The notes beneath the pieces were generated by a model that was not told the origin of the DNA, made no database searches, and saw only the letters and a program-made list of their open reading frames with translations. Made by a program: the position numbers and the translations under genes. DNA of 64,000 nucleotides, taken from Roseovarius nanhaiticus (GTDB taxonomy: Bacteria; Pseudomonadota; Alphaproteobacteria; Rhodobacterales; Rhodobacteraceae). The stretch is from the NCBI RefSeq assembly GCF_900156535.1, contig NZ_FTNV01000001.1:62001-126000 (forward strand). Reading direction: 5' to 3'. Positions within the stretch are counted from its first letter, which is position 1. Every line of letters begins with the position of its first letter. Of the stretch, positions 19,761 through 28,443 are shown in pieces.

Positions 19761-20545
19761 GCCGCCTCGATCCGCGCGCGCGCGGTGACATCCTCGGGGG
19801 TCAACGCATGAAGGGCGTCGATAAAAGCCACCTGAAAGCTGGCCGGGCCAGCGGCCTTTTCGCCCGCAATCGCGCCCGCAACGGCATAATAGGCCAGCGC
19901 CGCAACGGTGGCTGGCAGGGCAGCCTGTCCCACGGCAAAGGCCGCGACGATCCCGGTCAGCGAGCAGCCCATGACCGTGATGCGCGGCATCAGCGCATGC
20001 CCACCATGGACGCGCCAAGCGGTGTCCCCATCGGTGACGAAATCCACCGCGCCCGTCACGGCGACGACCCCGCCGATCTGCCGCGCTAGCGCCCGCGCCG
20101 CCCCCTCGGCATCGCTGACCGCATCGGCGGAGTCGGCGCCCTTGCCAGCGGCCTCCGCCCCGGCCAGCGCGATAATCTCCGAGGCGTTGCCGCGAATGAT
20201 ACTGGGTTTCAGTGCCAGCAGGCGCGCGCCCGCGTCTCGGCGCAGTGCGGTGGCGCCAACGGCGACCGGGTCCAGCACCCAGGGCTTGCCCGCCGCGTTC
20301 ATCACGCCTGCCGCTGCCTCCATCGAGCGCAGCCAAGCGGGATCGAGCGTGCCGATATTGACACTGAGCGCATCGGCAAGGCCGGCGAATTCGGCCGCCT
20401 CGCCCTCGTCATGGGCCATGGCGGGGCTGCACCCTGCGGCGAGCATGACATTGGCCATGACATTCATGGCAACATAATTGGTGATGTTCTGCACCAAAGG
20501 CGCGCGGGCGCGCATGTGGTCCAGGTAGGTTCCGGCATTCTCCAT
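19757..20545 (-). CDS. thiM: Hydroxyethylthiazole kinase
   Basis: A 262-residue ribokinase-like enzyme of thiazole salvage. Family motifs are VQNITNYVAMNVMANVMLAA near the N terminus, KPWVLDPVAVGATALRRD, IRGNASEIIAL and the catalytic GCSLTGIVAAFA loop (Cys in the GCxxTG motif). The ATG at 20545 has GGGAT upstream; an in-frame upstream extension runs through the riboswitch and is rejected. With thiE and thiD it forms a salvage set. No thiC or thiG is nearby. Confidence 0.95.
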   Translation of the reverse strand: MENAGTYLDHMRARAPLVQNITNYVAMNVMANVMLAAGCSPAMAHDEGEAAEFAGLADALSVNIGTLDPAWLRSMEAAAGVMNAAGKPWVLDPVAVGATALRRDAGARLLALKPSIIRGNASEIIALAGAEAAGKGADSADAVSDAEGAARALARQIGGVVAVTGAVDFVTDGDTAWRVHGGHALMPRITVMGCSLTGIVAAFAVGQAALPATVAALAYYAVAGAIAGEKAAGPASFQVAFIDALHALTPEDVTARARIEAA

Positions 20546-20611
20546 CGGGATCCCCTCTTGATTGCAGGCGGGGGCTGGCCACGGACCGGGCGCGCATGGG
20601 CCCCGTCTCAT

Positions 20612-20690
20612 CGCAACTTCCTCCGCCGGCATGATCCGGTTCAGGTTCAAAGGGTGCATCTCAGCCCGTCTGTTGCGGGCGCCCCTGTTA
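20612..20690 (-). ncRNA. TPP riboswitch (THI element)
   Basis: Reading the minus strand upstream of thiM, conserved THI-box blocks appear in order: ACAGGGGCGCC, then GGGCTGAGATGCACCC, TTTGAACCTGAACCGG, and ATGCCGGCGGAGGAAG. These form the P1-P5 junction and the pyrophosphate/pyrimidine sensing helices. It should switch off thiM-thiE-thiD when thiamine diphosphate is abundant, probably by hiding the thiM ribosome-binding site or by termination. I did not model the expression platform. Confidence 0.95.
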
Positions 20691-20731
20691 CGCGGTGCAC
20701 GATGATCGCCGCACGCGGCGGCGTCAAGCCA

Positions 20732-20920
20732 TCAGAAGTCGATGGCGATGCCCTTCTTCTCCCAGTCGCCATAGCGCACGGCCTCGAGACCTTCTTTGCG
20801 GCCACCCAGCTCCTTGGGTAGCTCGGTCTTTTCGGCCTTCAGGCGGCGCTCTTCGGCCTCGGCCAGCGCACGCTGCGCGGCGGGGGGAAGATCTGGACGG
20901 GGATCATTGCTGTCGGTCAT
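20732..20920 (-). CDS. DUF1674 protein (SdhAF4-like succinate dehydrogenase assembly factor)
   Basis: A 62-residue protein ending in GLEAVRYGDWEKKGIAIDF, the hallmark C terminus of DUF1674. That family includes eukaryotic Sdh8/SDHAF4, which helps flavinated SdhA assemble. The N-terminal half is charged and helical (AAQRALAEAEERRLKAEKTE). The start is the ATG at 20920. It is divergent from the rsmB-like gene, with about 66 bases between them. The function is inferred from the eukaryotic family. Confidence 0.88.
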   Translation of the reverse strand: MTDSNDPRPDLPPAAQRALAEAEERRLKAEKTELPKELGGRKEGLEAVRYGDWEKKGIAIDF

Positions 20921-20986
20921 GGCATGGGTTCCTTTGAAGCCGTACCCCTGATATACGCCGCGCTCGCCATTCAGCAAGGAATTGCC

Positions 20987-22282
20987 ATGCCCGCCCCGTC
21001 CAAATTCGAGGCCAAATCCGCGCCCAGGCCCGCGTCGCCGCGCACCGCCGCCGCCCATCTGCTTGACCAGATCCTGGGCGAGCGTCGGCTGCTGTCCGAG
21101 CTTCTGGCCACCGGCGCGCTCGACCGGCTCGAGGCGCCCGACCGCGCCCGCGCGCAACGCCTTGCCACGCAGACCCTGCGCAGCATCGAGCGGGCGGACA
21201 AGATCCTGGCGAAGCACCTGCGCAAGCCGCCGCCCTTGACGGTGCAGAACATCCTGCGCCTCGGCACGGTCGAGCTGTGCATGGGCGGCGATGCGCATGG
21301 CGTTGTCAATGAGTGCGTCAACATGACCGCCGGGAACAAGCGGTTCGCCAAGCTCAAGGGGCTGGTGAACGCCGTCCTGCGCAAGGTCGCCGCGGATGGC
21401 CCCGCCGAGTGGACCATCCTGCGCGTGCCGCACCTGCCCAAATGGCTGCGCGCGCCCCTGTCGGAGGCGTATGGCGCCAAGACTGTCGCAGGCTTCGAGG
21501 CGGCGCATTTCGCGGGTGCGCCGCTGGACCTGACGCCGCGCGGCGATGCCGCTGCGTTGGCCGAGGCGGTGGGAGGCACGCTCTTGCCCACCGGATCGGT
21601 GCGCATCGCGGATGCGGGCCAGGTCAGCGCCCTGCCGGGCTATGAGGCAGGCGAGTGGTGGGTGCAGGACGCCGCCGCCGCCATTCCCGCGCGGGTGCTG
21701 AACGTCGCCAAGGGCGAGACCGTGCTGGATATGTGCGCCGCGCCCGGCGGCAAGACGCTGCAACTGGCCGCGGCGGGCGGCGAAGTCACCGCGCTCGACA
21801 TCTCGGACGCGCGCATGGCGCGGGTGCGCGAGAACCTCGGGCGCACGGGGCTGAGCGCGGCCTTGGTCACGGGCGATGCATTGACCCATGAGGGCCAATA
21901 TGACGCCATCCTGCTGGATGCCCCCTGCTCGGCCACCGGCACGATCCGGCGCCACCCGGACCTGCCCCACGCGCGGGACGGCTCGGAAATCGGCGACCTG
22001 ATCGCGCTGCAATCGGCGATGCTGGACCACGCGCTGGGCCTGCTGAAACCCGGCGGGCGGCTGGTTTATTGCACCTGCTCGCTTCTGCCGGACGAGGGCG
22101 AATGCCAGGTCGAAGAGGCCTTGGCCCGTCACCCGGGCCTCACCGTCGATCGCGCGGCACTGAACCTGCCCGGCATCGACCTGGGTTGGATCACCGAGGA
22201 GGGCGGCCTGCGCCTGCGCCCCGATTATTGGGCCGAATTGGGCGGCATGGACGGGTTTTATATCGCAATGCTGCGCATCTGA
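20987..22282 (+). CDS. RsmB-family 16S rRNA (cytosine-C5) methyltransferase
   Basis: A 431-residue protein. An N-terminal NusB-like domain (about residues 18-140, with HGVVNECVN and KLKGLVNAVLRKVA) is followed by a SAM-dependent m5C methyltransferase domain. That domain shows VLDMCAAPGGKTLQLAAAGG (SAM site), LLDAPCSATGTIRRHPDL (catalytic Cys of motif IV) and VYCTCSLLPDEGE (Cys of motif VI). The ATG at 20987 has AAGGA upstream; an earlier in-frame Met does not. It resembles RsmB, which modifies C967 of 16S rRNA, but alphaproteobacteria often have several paralogues. Confidence 0.9.
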   Translation: MPAPSKFEAKSAPRPASPRTAAAHLLDQILGERRLLSELLATGALDRLEAPDRARAQRLATQTLRSIERADKILAKHLRKPPPLTVQNILRLGTVELCMGGDAHGVVNECVNMTAGNKRFAKLKGLVNAVLRKVAADGPAEWTILRVPHLPKWLRAPLSEAYGAKTVAGFEAAHFAGAPLDLTPRGDAAALAEAVGGTLLPTGSVRIADAGQVSALPGYEAGEWWVQDAAAAIPARVLNVAKGETVLDMCAAPGGKTLQLAAAGGEVTALDISDARMARVRENLGRTGLSAALVTGDALTHEGQYDAILLDAPCSATGTIRRHPDLPHARDGSEIGDLIALQSAMLDHALGLLKPGGRLVYCTCSLLPDEGECQVEEALARHPGLTVDRAALNLPGIDLGWITEEGGLRLRPDYWAELGGMDGFYIAMLRI

Positions 22283-22388
22283 CGCGAATTTCATATTCCT
22301 TCGGTGACTTGGCCGGGGCGCCGCGATAAGCTGCGCGTAAAGAGGCGCCGACAAGAGCGCCCCCAATCCGAGGCAGGCACCGAGGCAT

Positions 22389-24143
22389 ATGGCACCACCG
22401 GGCAGATTTCGCGCAAATTGGACACGTATCCAGAACCGCATGGCCGCGCGCCGCGCGGTCTGGGCGCGCCCTGCGACGGCCTTCGTGTCATCGCCCGAGC
22501 CGCGCACGATCGGCAGTTTCGCCCGCGGCCGCCAACTGGCGGCGGGCAATTTCATGTTCGCCGGGCATCTGGTGCAACAGCCCGGCACATCCATCTGGGA
22601 CATCGCCGCGCCTGACCCCGCCTTCGAGGCCGAGTTGCATGGCTTTGGCTGGCTGGACGATCTGGCCGCCGCAGGCGATGCTCCCGCGCGCCGCGCCGCG
22701 CATGACTGGACCCAAGACTGGATCAGCCGTTTTGGCGCCGGGCGCGGGCCGGGCTGGACACCGGACCTGACCGGGCGGCGCATCATCCGCTGGATCAATC
22801 ACGCGCTCTTGCTGTTGGCAGGGCAAGAGCGTCACGTATCCGACGCGTTCTATCGCTCGCTGGCGCAGCAAACCCTCTTTTTGGGAAAACGCTGGCACGC
22901 CGCCGCCCCCGGCCTGCCCCGGTTCGAGGCGCTGACCGGTCTCATCTATGCCGGTATCGCGCTGGAAGGAATGAGCGTCTATGCCGGGCCTGCCGCCCGT
23001 GCGCTGGACCGCGAATGTGGCGCCCATATCGGCGCCGAGGGGCATTTGGTCACCCGCAACCCCGAGGAATTGCTGGACGTCTTTACCCTGCTCACATGGG
23101 CCGCCGAGGCGCTGCGCGAGGCCGAAATCGAGGCGCCCGGCCTGATCGCCGCCACCGGGCGGATCGCGCCGACGCTGCGGACCCTGCGCCACGCGGATGG
23201 CGGGCTGGCGCGCTTCCACGGCGGCGGGCGCGGCTTTGACGGGCGGCTCGACACGGCGCTGGCGGCGAGCGGCGTAAAGGGGCGGCGCGAGGGCGGGCTG
23301 GCCATGGGCTTCGCGCGGCTCAGCGCCGGGCGCACATCGGTCATCATCGACGCGGCGCCACCGCCCACAGGCGCGGCCTCGGCGGGGGCGCATGCCTCGA
23401 CCATGGCGTTCGAGCTGACCTCGGGACGCCGCCCGGTGATCGTCAATTGCGGATCGGGCGCCGGGTTCGGGGCCGAGTGGCGCCGCGCGGGGCGTGCGAC
23501 GCCCTCGCACAGCACCCTTGTCGTCGATGGCGCCTCCAGCGCGCGTCTCGGCCCGCCGGGGGCGGAGGCCGAATGGCTGACCCAGGCGCCCCGCCACGTT
23601 CCCGTCCAGATGAGCCACGCTTCGGACGGGGTGCGCTTTGAGGGCGGCCATGACGGCTATGTCGCGCGGTACGGTCTGACCCACGCGCGCACGATCGAGA
23701 TGACCTTCGACGGGCGCGGCGTCGCGGGCGAGGACATGCTGCTGGCCCTCGGCCCCGAGGACAAGCGCCGCTTCGATGCCGCGATGGACGCGGCCAGAAT
23801 GCAGGGTGTGCCCTACCAGATCCATTTCCACCTTCATCCCGAGGTGGACGCGCATCTGGATATGGGTGGCGCTGCCGTGTCGCTGGCACTGCGCAGTGGG
23901 GAAATCTGGGTATTCCGCACCGATGCGCGCGCCAAGATCACGCTGGAGCCGTCGGTTTATCTGGAAAAATCGCGAATCCGGCCCCGTGCGTCCAAACAGA
24001 TAGTTTTATCCGGACGCGCGCTGGAGTATGCGGGCCGCATCAGATGGTCGCTCGCCAAGGCGCAGGACACGCCGATCAGCATCCGCGATCTGGCGCCGGA
24101 CGCTCCCTACCCCGCCTTGGACGGCGATCAGGATGATGACTGA
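22389..24143 (+). CDS. Heparinase II/III family protein
   Basis: A 584-residue protein. The N-terminal half is an alpha/alpha barrel (about 60-290, with FGWLDDLAAAG and GRRIIRWINHALLLL). The C-terminal beta-sandwich heparinase II/III domain (about 310-550) has GGLARFHGGG, VIIDAAPPP, HASTMAFELTSGRRPVIVNC and the conserved SHSTLVVDG. It probably acts as a polysaccharide lyase or has a cell-envelope role. This gene between rsmB and purH is a recurrent alphaproteobacterial arrangement from memory, which argues for a core function. The substrate is unknown and no signal peptide is evident. Confidence 0.85.
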   Translation: MAPPGRFRANWTRIQNRMAARRAVWARPATAFVSSPEPRTIGSFARGRQLAAGNFMFAGHLVQQPGTSIWDIAAPDPAFEAELHGFGWLDDLAAAGDAPARRAAHDWTQDWISRFGAGRGPGWTPDLTGRRIIRWINHALLLLAGQERHVSDAFYRSLAQQTLFLGKRWHAAAPGLPRFEALTGLIYAGIALEGMSVYAGPAARALDRECGAHIGAEGHLVTRNPEELLDVFTLLTWAAEALREAEIEAPGLIAATGRIAPTLRTLRHADGGLARFHGGGRGFDGRLDTALAASGVKGRREGGLAMGFARLSAGRTSVIIDAAPPPTGAASAGAHASTMAFELTSGRRPVIVNCGSGAGFGAEWRRAGRATPSHSTLVVDGASSARLGPPGAEAEWLTQAPRHVPVQMSHASDGVRFEGGHDGYVARYGLTHARTIEMTFDGRGVAGEDMLLALGPEDKRRFDAAMDAARMQGVPYQIHFHLHPEVDAHLDMGGAAVSLALRSGEIWVFRTDARAKITLEPSVYLEKSRIRPRASKQIVLSGRALEYAGRIRWSLAKAQDTPISIRDLAPDAPYPALDGDQDDD

Positions 24144-24167
24144 CATACACGCAACGCAGGACCGCCC

Positions 24168-25757
24168 ATGACCGATATTGCCCCCATCCGCCGCGCCCTT
24201 CTGTCCGTTTCGGACAAGACCGGATTGATCGAGCTGGGCCGCGCCCTGGCGGGCCGCGGTGTCGAGCTGCTCAGCACCGGCGGCAGCGCCAAAGCACTGC
24301 GCGACGCAGGTTTGACGGTGCGCGATGTGGCCGATGTCACCGGCTTTCCCGAAATGATGGACGGGCGCGTGAAAACGCTGCACCCCGCTGTACATGGTGG
24401 CCTTCTGGCCCTGCGCGACAATGACGCGCATGTGAAGGCAATGGACGAACATGGCATCGGCGCGATCGATCTGCTGGTGGTCAACCTCTACCCGTTCGAA
24501 TCTACAGTCGCAGGCGGCGCCGACTATGACACCTGCATCGAGAATATCGACATCGGCGGACCCGCGATGATCCGCGCCGCGGCCAAGAACCACGGTTTCG
24601 TCAATGTCGTCGTCGATACCGAGGATTATGCCCCCCTGCTGGAGCAAATGGAGGCCAACGATGGCGGCACCACACTGGCCTTCCGCCAGAAGCTGGCCAT
24701 GACCGCCTATTCGCGCACCGCTGCCTATGATTCCGCCGTCAGCACTTGGATGGCCGCGCAGCAGAGTGATAGCGCCCCCCGCCGCCGCACCGTTGCCGGA
24801 TCGCTGGCGCAAGTGCTGCGCTATGGCGAGAACCCGCATCAATCGGCCAGCTTCTATCTCGACGGCAGCGCGCGGCCCGGTGTGGCTACGGCCCAGCAGC
24901 TGCAGGGCAAGGAGCTGAGCTATAACAACATCAACGACACCGACGCCGCGTTCGAGCTGGCCAGTGAGTTCGCGCCCGATGACGGCCCTGCCTGCGCCAT
25001 CATCAAGCACGCCAACCCCTGCGGCGTGGCCCGCGCGGCAACGCTGAAAGAGGCCTATGCCCGCGCCTTTGATTGCGACCGCACGTCTGCCTTTGGCGGC
25101 ATCATCGCGCTGAACCAGCGGCTGGATGGCGCAACCGCCGAAGAGATCGCCCAGATCTTTACCGAGGTCGTGATCGCCCCCGGCGCAGACGAGGACGCGC
25201 GCCGCATTTTCGAGGCTAAGAAGAACCTGCGCCTCCTGATCACCGAAGGCATGGCAGACCCGCGGGAAGCGGCGCAGACGATCCGGCAGGTTTCGGGCGG
25301 CTACCTGATGCAGGACAAGGATAACGGCCACATCACTGCCGATGATCTGAAGGTCGTGACCAAACGCCAGCCAACGGACGCCGAAATGGCCGACATGCTC
25401 TTTGCCTGGAAAGTCGCCAAGCACGTCAAGTCGAACGCCATCGTCTACGTCAAGGATGGCGCCACCGTCGGCGTCGGCGCGGGCCAGATGAGCCGCGTGG
25501 ACAGCTGCCGCATCGCCGCGCGCAAAAGCCAAGACATGGCCGAGGCGCTGGGCCTCTCCGCGCCGCTGACCCAAGGCAGCGTCGTGGCCTCCGACGCGTT
25601 TTTTCCCTTCGCCGATGGCCTCCTGACCGCCGCCGAGGCGGGCGCGACTGCCGTGATCCATCCCGGCGGCTCGATGCGCGACGACAAGGTGATCGAAGCC
25701 GCCGACGAGGCCGGGCTGGCGATGGTGCTGACCGGCATGCGCCACTTCCGCCACTGA
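24168..25757 (+). CDS. purH: Bifunctional AICAR transformylase/IMP cyclohydrolase
   Basis: A 529-residue enzyme of the last two steps of IMP synthesis. The N-terminal cyclohydrolase/MGS-like domain (about 1-150) has [35 protein letters not shown] and [11 protein letters not shown]. The C-terminal transformylase (about 200-529) has [24 protein letters not shown] (with the catalytic Lys-His pair) and [20 protein letters not shown]. The length is typical. It follows the heparinase gene by 24 bases and is followed by lspA, so it is likely in one transcript. Confidence 0.98.
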   Translation: MTDIAPIRRALLSVSDKTGLIELGRALAGRGVELLSTGGSAKALRDAGLTVRDVADVTGFPEMMDGRVKTLHPAVHGGLLALRDNDAHVKAMDEHGIGAIDLLVVNLYPFESTVAGGADYDTCIENIDIGGPAMIRAAAKNHGFVNVVVDTEDYAPLLEQMEANDGGTTLAFRQKLAMTAYSRTAAYDSAVSTWMAAQQSDSAPRRRTVAGSLAQVLRYGENPHQSASFYLDGSARPGVATAQQLQGKELSYNNINDTDAAFELASEFAPDDGPACAIIKHANPCGVARAATLKEAYARAFDCDRTSAFGGIIALNQRLDGATAEEIAQIFTEVVIAPGADEDARRIFEAKKNLRLLITEGMADPREAAQTIRQVSGGYLMQDKDNGHITADDLKVVTKRQPTDAEMADMLFAWKVAKHVKSNAIVYVKDGATVGVGAGQMSRVDSCRIAARKSQDMAEALGLSAPLTQGSVVASDAFFPFADGLLTAAEAGATAVIHPGGSMRDDKVIEAADEAGLAMVLTGMRHFRH

Positions 25758-25783
25758 TGGCCCAGGCCTCGAAAGGGCATCAC

Positions 25784-26254
25784 ATGAAAACGGTTTTCTG
25801 GACAGCGTTCTGGATCTTCCTGCTGGACCAGGCCACGAAATACCTGGTCGTGCATTGGATGAACTTGCGTACTCTGGGGGCGATCGACGTATGGCCGCCC
25901 TTTATCAACCTGCGCATGGCATGGAATTACGGCATCAATTTCGGCCTGCTGGCCGGGGATTCGCCCCTCACGCGCTGGGTGTTGATCGCGGTCGCGCTGG
26001 TGATTTCGGGCGCGGTCCTGTGGTGGGTCCATCACGAGCCGGGTGGCAAATGGCAGAAAATCGCTGCGGGTCTTCTGGTAGGCGGCGCGCTGGGTAACGT
26101 GATCGACAGGCTGCTCTATGGCGGGGTCGCGGATTTCCTGAACATGTCCTGCTGCGGTTTCACAAACCCATATGCGTTCAACGTGGCCGACATCGCCATT
26201 TTCATAGGCGCCTTCGGAATGATCATCCTCAGCCCCGGCAAAAAGCCTGCGTGA
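25784..26254 (+). CDS. lspA: Lipoprotein signal peptidase
   Basis: A 156-residue, four-helix inner-membrane aspartyl protease that removes signal peptides from prolipoproteins. The two catalytic Asp motifs are [18 protein letters not shown] and [11 protein letters not shown]. Helices lie at about residues 3-20, 58-76, 84-102 and 128-146. The ATG at 25784 has AAAGGG six bases upstream; an ATG overlapping the purH stop, nine codons earlier, has none and is less likely. The next gene encodes a lipoprotein. Confidence 0.95.
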   Translation: MKTVFWTAFWIFLLDQATKYLVVHWMNLRTLGAIDVWPPFINLRMAWNYGINFGLLAGDSPLTRWVLIAVALVISGAVLWWVHHEPGGKWQKIAAGLLVGGALGNVIDRLLYGGVADFLNMSCCGFTNPYAFNVADIAIFIGAFGMIILSPGKKPA

Positions 26255-26313
26255 CGCGGGCACGCGATTGCGTTAGACCATCCGGGACACTTTGCGAAAG
26301 AAGGGCCGCCCCC

Positions 26314-26832
26314 ATGCGCCGCAGCATTCTGGCACTTACACTGATCACCTTCGCCATCGCCGCCTGTGGGCGGAATGATGGAGTGTTGACGCGTATCAAG
26401 AACGACGGCAATGGCCCGGATGAATTCGCCATCCTGCCGACCGGGCCGCTGCAAACTCCCGAAAGTTACAACAGTCTGCCGCCCCCCACGCCGGGCGCGG
26501 CCAATCTCGTCGATCCCAATCCGCGCGCTGCGGGTATCGCGGCACTGGGCGGCAATCCGGCAGTCACCGTGCCCAGCGGCGCGGTCTCAAGCGCGGATGG
26601 CGGGCTGGTAAACCACGCGAGCCGCTTTGGCGTGACGCCCGGCGTGCGGCGCGATCTGGCGGCCGAGGACGCGCAGGTGCGGCGCCGTCACGGGCGGGTC
26701 AACATCTTCAACATTGGCCCCAATGACGACTATACCGATGCCTATCGCAAACAATGGCTGGACGCACAGGCCGAACAGCGGCGCCTGACACAGCGCGGCG
26801 TCGTCACCCCGTCGGCCCCGCCCGCCGAATAA
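26314..26832 (+). CDS. DUF3035 family lipoprotein
   Basis: A 172-residue protein. The ATG at 26314 opens a lipoprotein signal (RRSILALTLITFAIAACG) with the lipobox Cys at about residue 18. The mature region has NGPDEFAILPTGPLQTPESY, Pro-rich LPPPTPGAANL, and a C-terminal DAYRKQWLDAQAEQRRL helix, all DUF3035 features. The family is often near the BAM or Pal machinery in alphaproteobacteria, so an outer-membrane assembly role is possible but not shown. The lspA adjacency fits. A strong terminator follows. Confidence 0.87.
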   Translation: MRRSILALTLITFAIAACGRNDGVLTRIKNDGNGPDEFAILPTGPLQTPESYNSLPPPTPGAANLVDPNPRAAGIAALGGNPAVTVPSGAVSSADGGLVNHASRFGVTPGVRRDLAAEDAQVRRRHGRVNIFNIGPNDDYTDAYRKQWLDAQAEQRRLTQRGVVTPSAPPAE

Positions 26833-26849
26833 GCACTGTACCGCATTAC

Positions 26850-26882
26850 ACGCCCCGGCCACCTCGGCACGGGGCGTTTTTC
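26850..26882 (+). terminator. Rho-independent terminator after the lipoprotein gene
   Basis: ACGCCCCG and CGGGGCGT arms with a 12-base loop are followed by TTTTTCG. This probably ends the rsmB - purH - lspA transcript. Confidence 0.85.
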
Positions 26883-27009
26883 GTTTCAAAGGATGCGCGC
26901 GCGATCACGGATTTGACAGCGCGGGTTGCACACGGACGCGCGCGCCGTATCTACATAGTCAAGCACTGCAACCAACGCCTCACCTGCCCGACCAACCGGA
27001 GAGATGCAT

Positions 27010-28443
27010 ATGCGCGCCTTGATGATCGCAATCATGACCCTTTTGCCCGCCGCCGCCCTGGCGCAAGAGAACGCGGGCACCGGCACCGATCAGGTGACCA
27101 GCTACACGTTGGACAACGGCATGGAGGTGGTCGTGATCGAGGATCATCGCGCCCCGGTCGTGACCCACATGGTCTGGTATCGCGCCGGATCTGCGGATGA
27201 GCCGCCGGGCAGCTCGGGCGTTGCGCATTTCCTTGAACACCTTCTCTTCAAGGGCACCGACACGCTGGCCCCCGGCGAATTCTCGGCCACCGTGGCCAAG
27301 CAGGGTGGCAGCGACAACGCCTTCACCAGCTACGACTACACCGCCTATTTTCAGCGCGTCGCGGCCGATCGGCTGGAACTGATGATGAAGATGGAGGCGG
27401 ACCGCATGGTCAATCTCGTCCTCGACGAAGAAAACGTCGCGACCGAGCGCAATGTCATCATCGAAGAGCGCAATCAGCGCGTCGAGAACAATCCCAACGC
27501 CCTTTTCCGCGAGCAGATGAACGCGGCGCAATACCTCAATCATCGCTATGGCACGCCGGTCATCGGCTGGCAGCACGAACAGCCAAAGCTGACGCTGCAG
27601 GATGCTCGCGACTTCTATTCCACGTATTACGCGCCCAACGACGCGATACTCGTGGTCGCCGGCGACGTGCAGCCGGACGAGGTTCTGGCCCTCGCACAAG
27701 AGCATTACGGCGCCATTCCCGCCAATCCGGACCTGCCCGAGCGCATGCGCCCCGAAGAGCCGCGCCAGATGGCTGCCCGCCGCCTCATGATGGAGGATCC
27801 ACGCGTCGCGCAGCCCTATCTCATGCGCTCCTACCTCGCCCCCGAGCGGGATCCGGGTGCCCAGGAAAAGGCCGCGGCACTGACGATTCTCGCCGAAATT
27901 CTGGGCGGTGGGACGACGTCCCTCATGGCCGAGAAGCTGCAGTTCGACAATGAAGTCGCCGTTCAAGCCTCGGCCTGGTACGACGCCATGTCGCTGGATG
28001 ACACCACCTTCACGCTGCTGGTGGTGCCGGTGCCTGGCGTGTCGCTCCCCGATGCCGAAGCCGCGATGGACGGGGTCATTGCCAGCTTCCTCGAAAATGG
28101 CGTCGATGCGGATCAATTGGAGCGGATCAAGATGCAGATGCGCGCCGCGCAGATCTATGCCCGCGACGATGTGAACGGTCTCGCCAATCGCTACGGCGCC
28201 GCGCTCGCCTCCAGTTTGACGATCGAGGATGTTCAGGACTGGCCGAGCGTGCTGCAGAATGTCAGCGCCGAGGATGTGATGCAGGCGGCGCGGGATGTGT
28301 TCCGGCCCGAAACATCGGTGACCGGCTATCTCAGTATTCCCGAGGCAACCTCGGACACAGGTGCCAAGGACACGCTGCGCACCGATGATCCGGCGCCCGC
28401 CGCCGCAGACACCCAAGACGCCACGACGGAGACAACACAATGA
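27010..28443 (+). CDS. M16 family zinc peptidase, catalytic subunit
   Basis: A 477-residue exported protein with a signal peptide (RALMIAIMTLLPAAALAQ). The inverted zinc motif HFLEH is at about residues 73-77, with the third ligand Glu in VIIEERNQRVENN about 75 residues on. A second M16 C-terminal domain (about 190-380) includes YSTYYAPNDAILVVAGDVQ. GGAG eight bases before the ATG at 27010 supports this start over the ATG at 27004. Its stop overlaps the next M16 gene (ATGA). Together they probably form a periplasmic heterodimeric peptidase. Confidence 0.92.
   Translation: MRALMIAIMTLLPAAALAQENAGTGTDQVTSYTLDNGMEVVVIEDHRAPVVTHMVWYRAGSADEPPGSSGVAHFLEHLLFKGTDTLAPGEFSATVAKQGGSDNAFTSYDYTAYFQRVAADRLELMMKMEADRMVNLVLDEENVATERNVIIEERNQRVENNPNALFREQMNAAQYLNHRYGTPVIGWQHEQPKLTLQDARDFYSTYYAPNDAILVVAGDVQPDEVLALAQEHYGAIPANPDLPERMRPEEPRQMAARRLMMEDPRVAQPYLMRSYLAPERDPGAQEKAAALTILAEILGGGTTSLMAEKLQFDNEVAVQASAWYDAMSLDDTTFTLLVVPVPGVSLPDAEAAMDGVIASFLENGVDADQLERIKMQMRAAQIYARDDVNGLANRYGAALASSLTIEDVQDWPSVLQNVSAEDVMQAARDVFRPETSVTGYLSIPEATSDTGAKDTLRTDDPAPAAADTQDATTETTQ

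Noticed and set aside
20732..22798. A 688-codon open frame on the minus strand across the rsmB-like gene
   Set aside because: Only its last 62 codons (DUF1674) are supported. The rest is antisense to the rRNA methyltransferase and has no start signal or motif.
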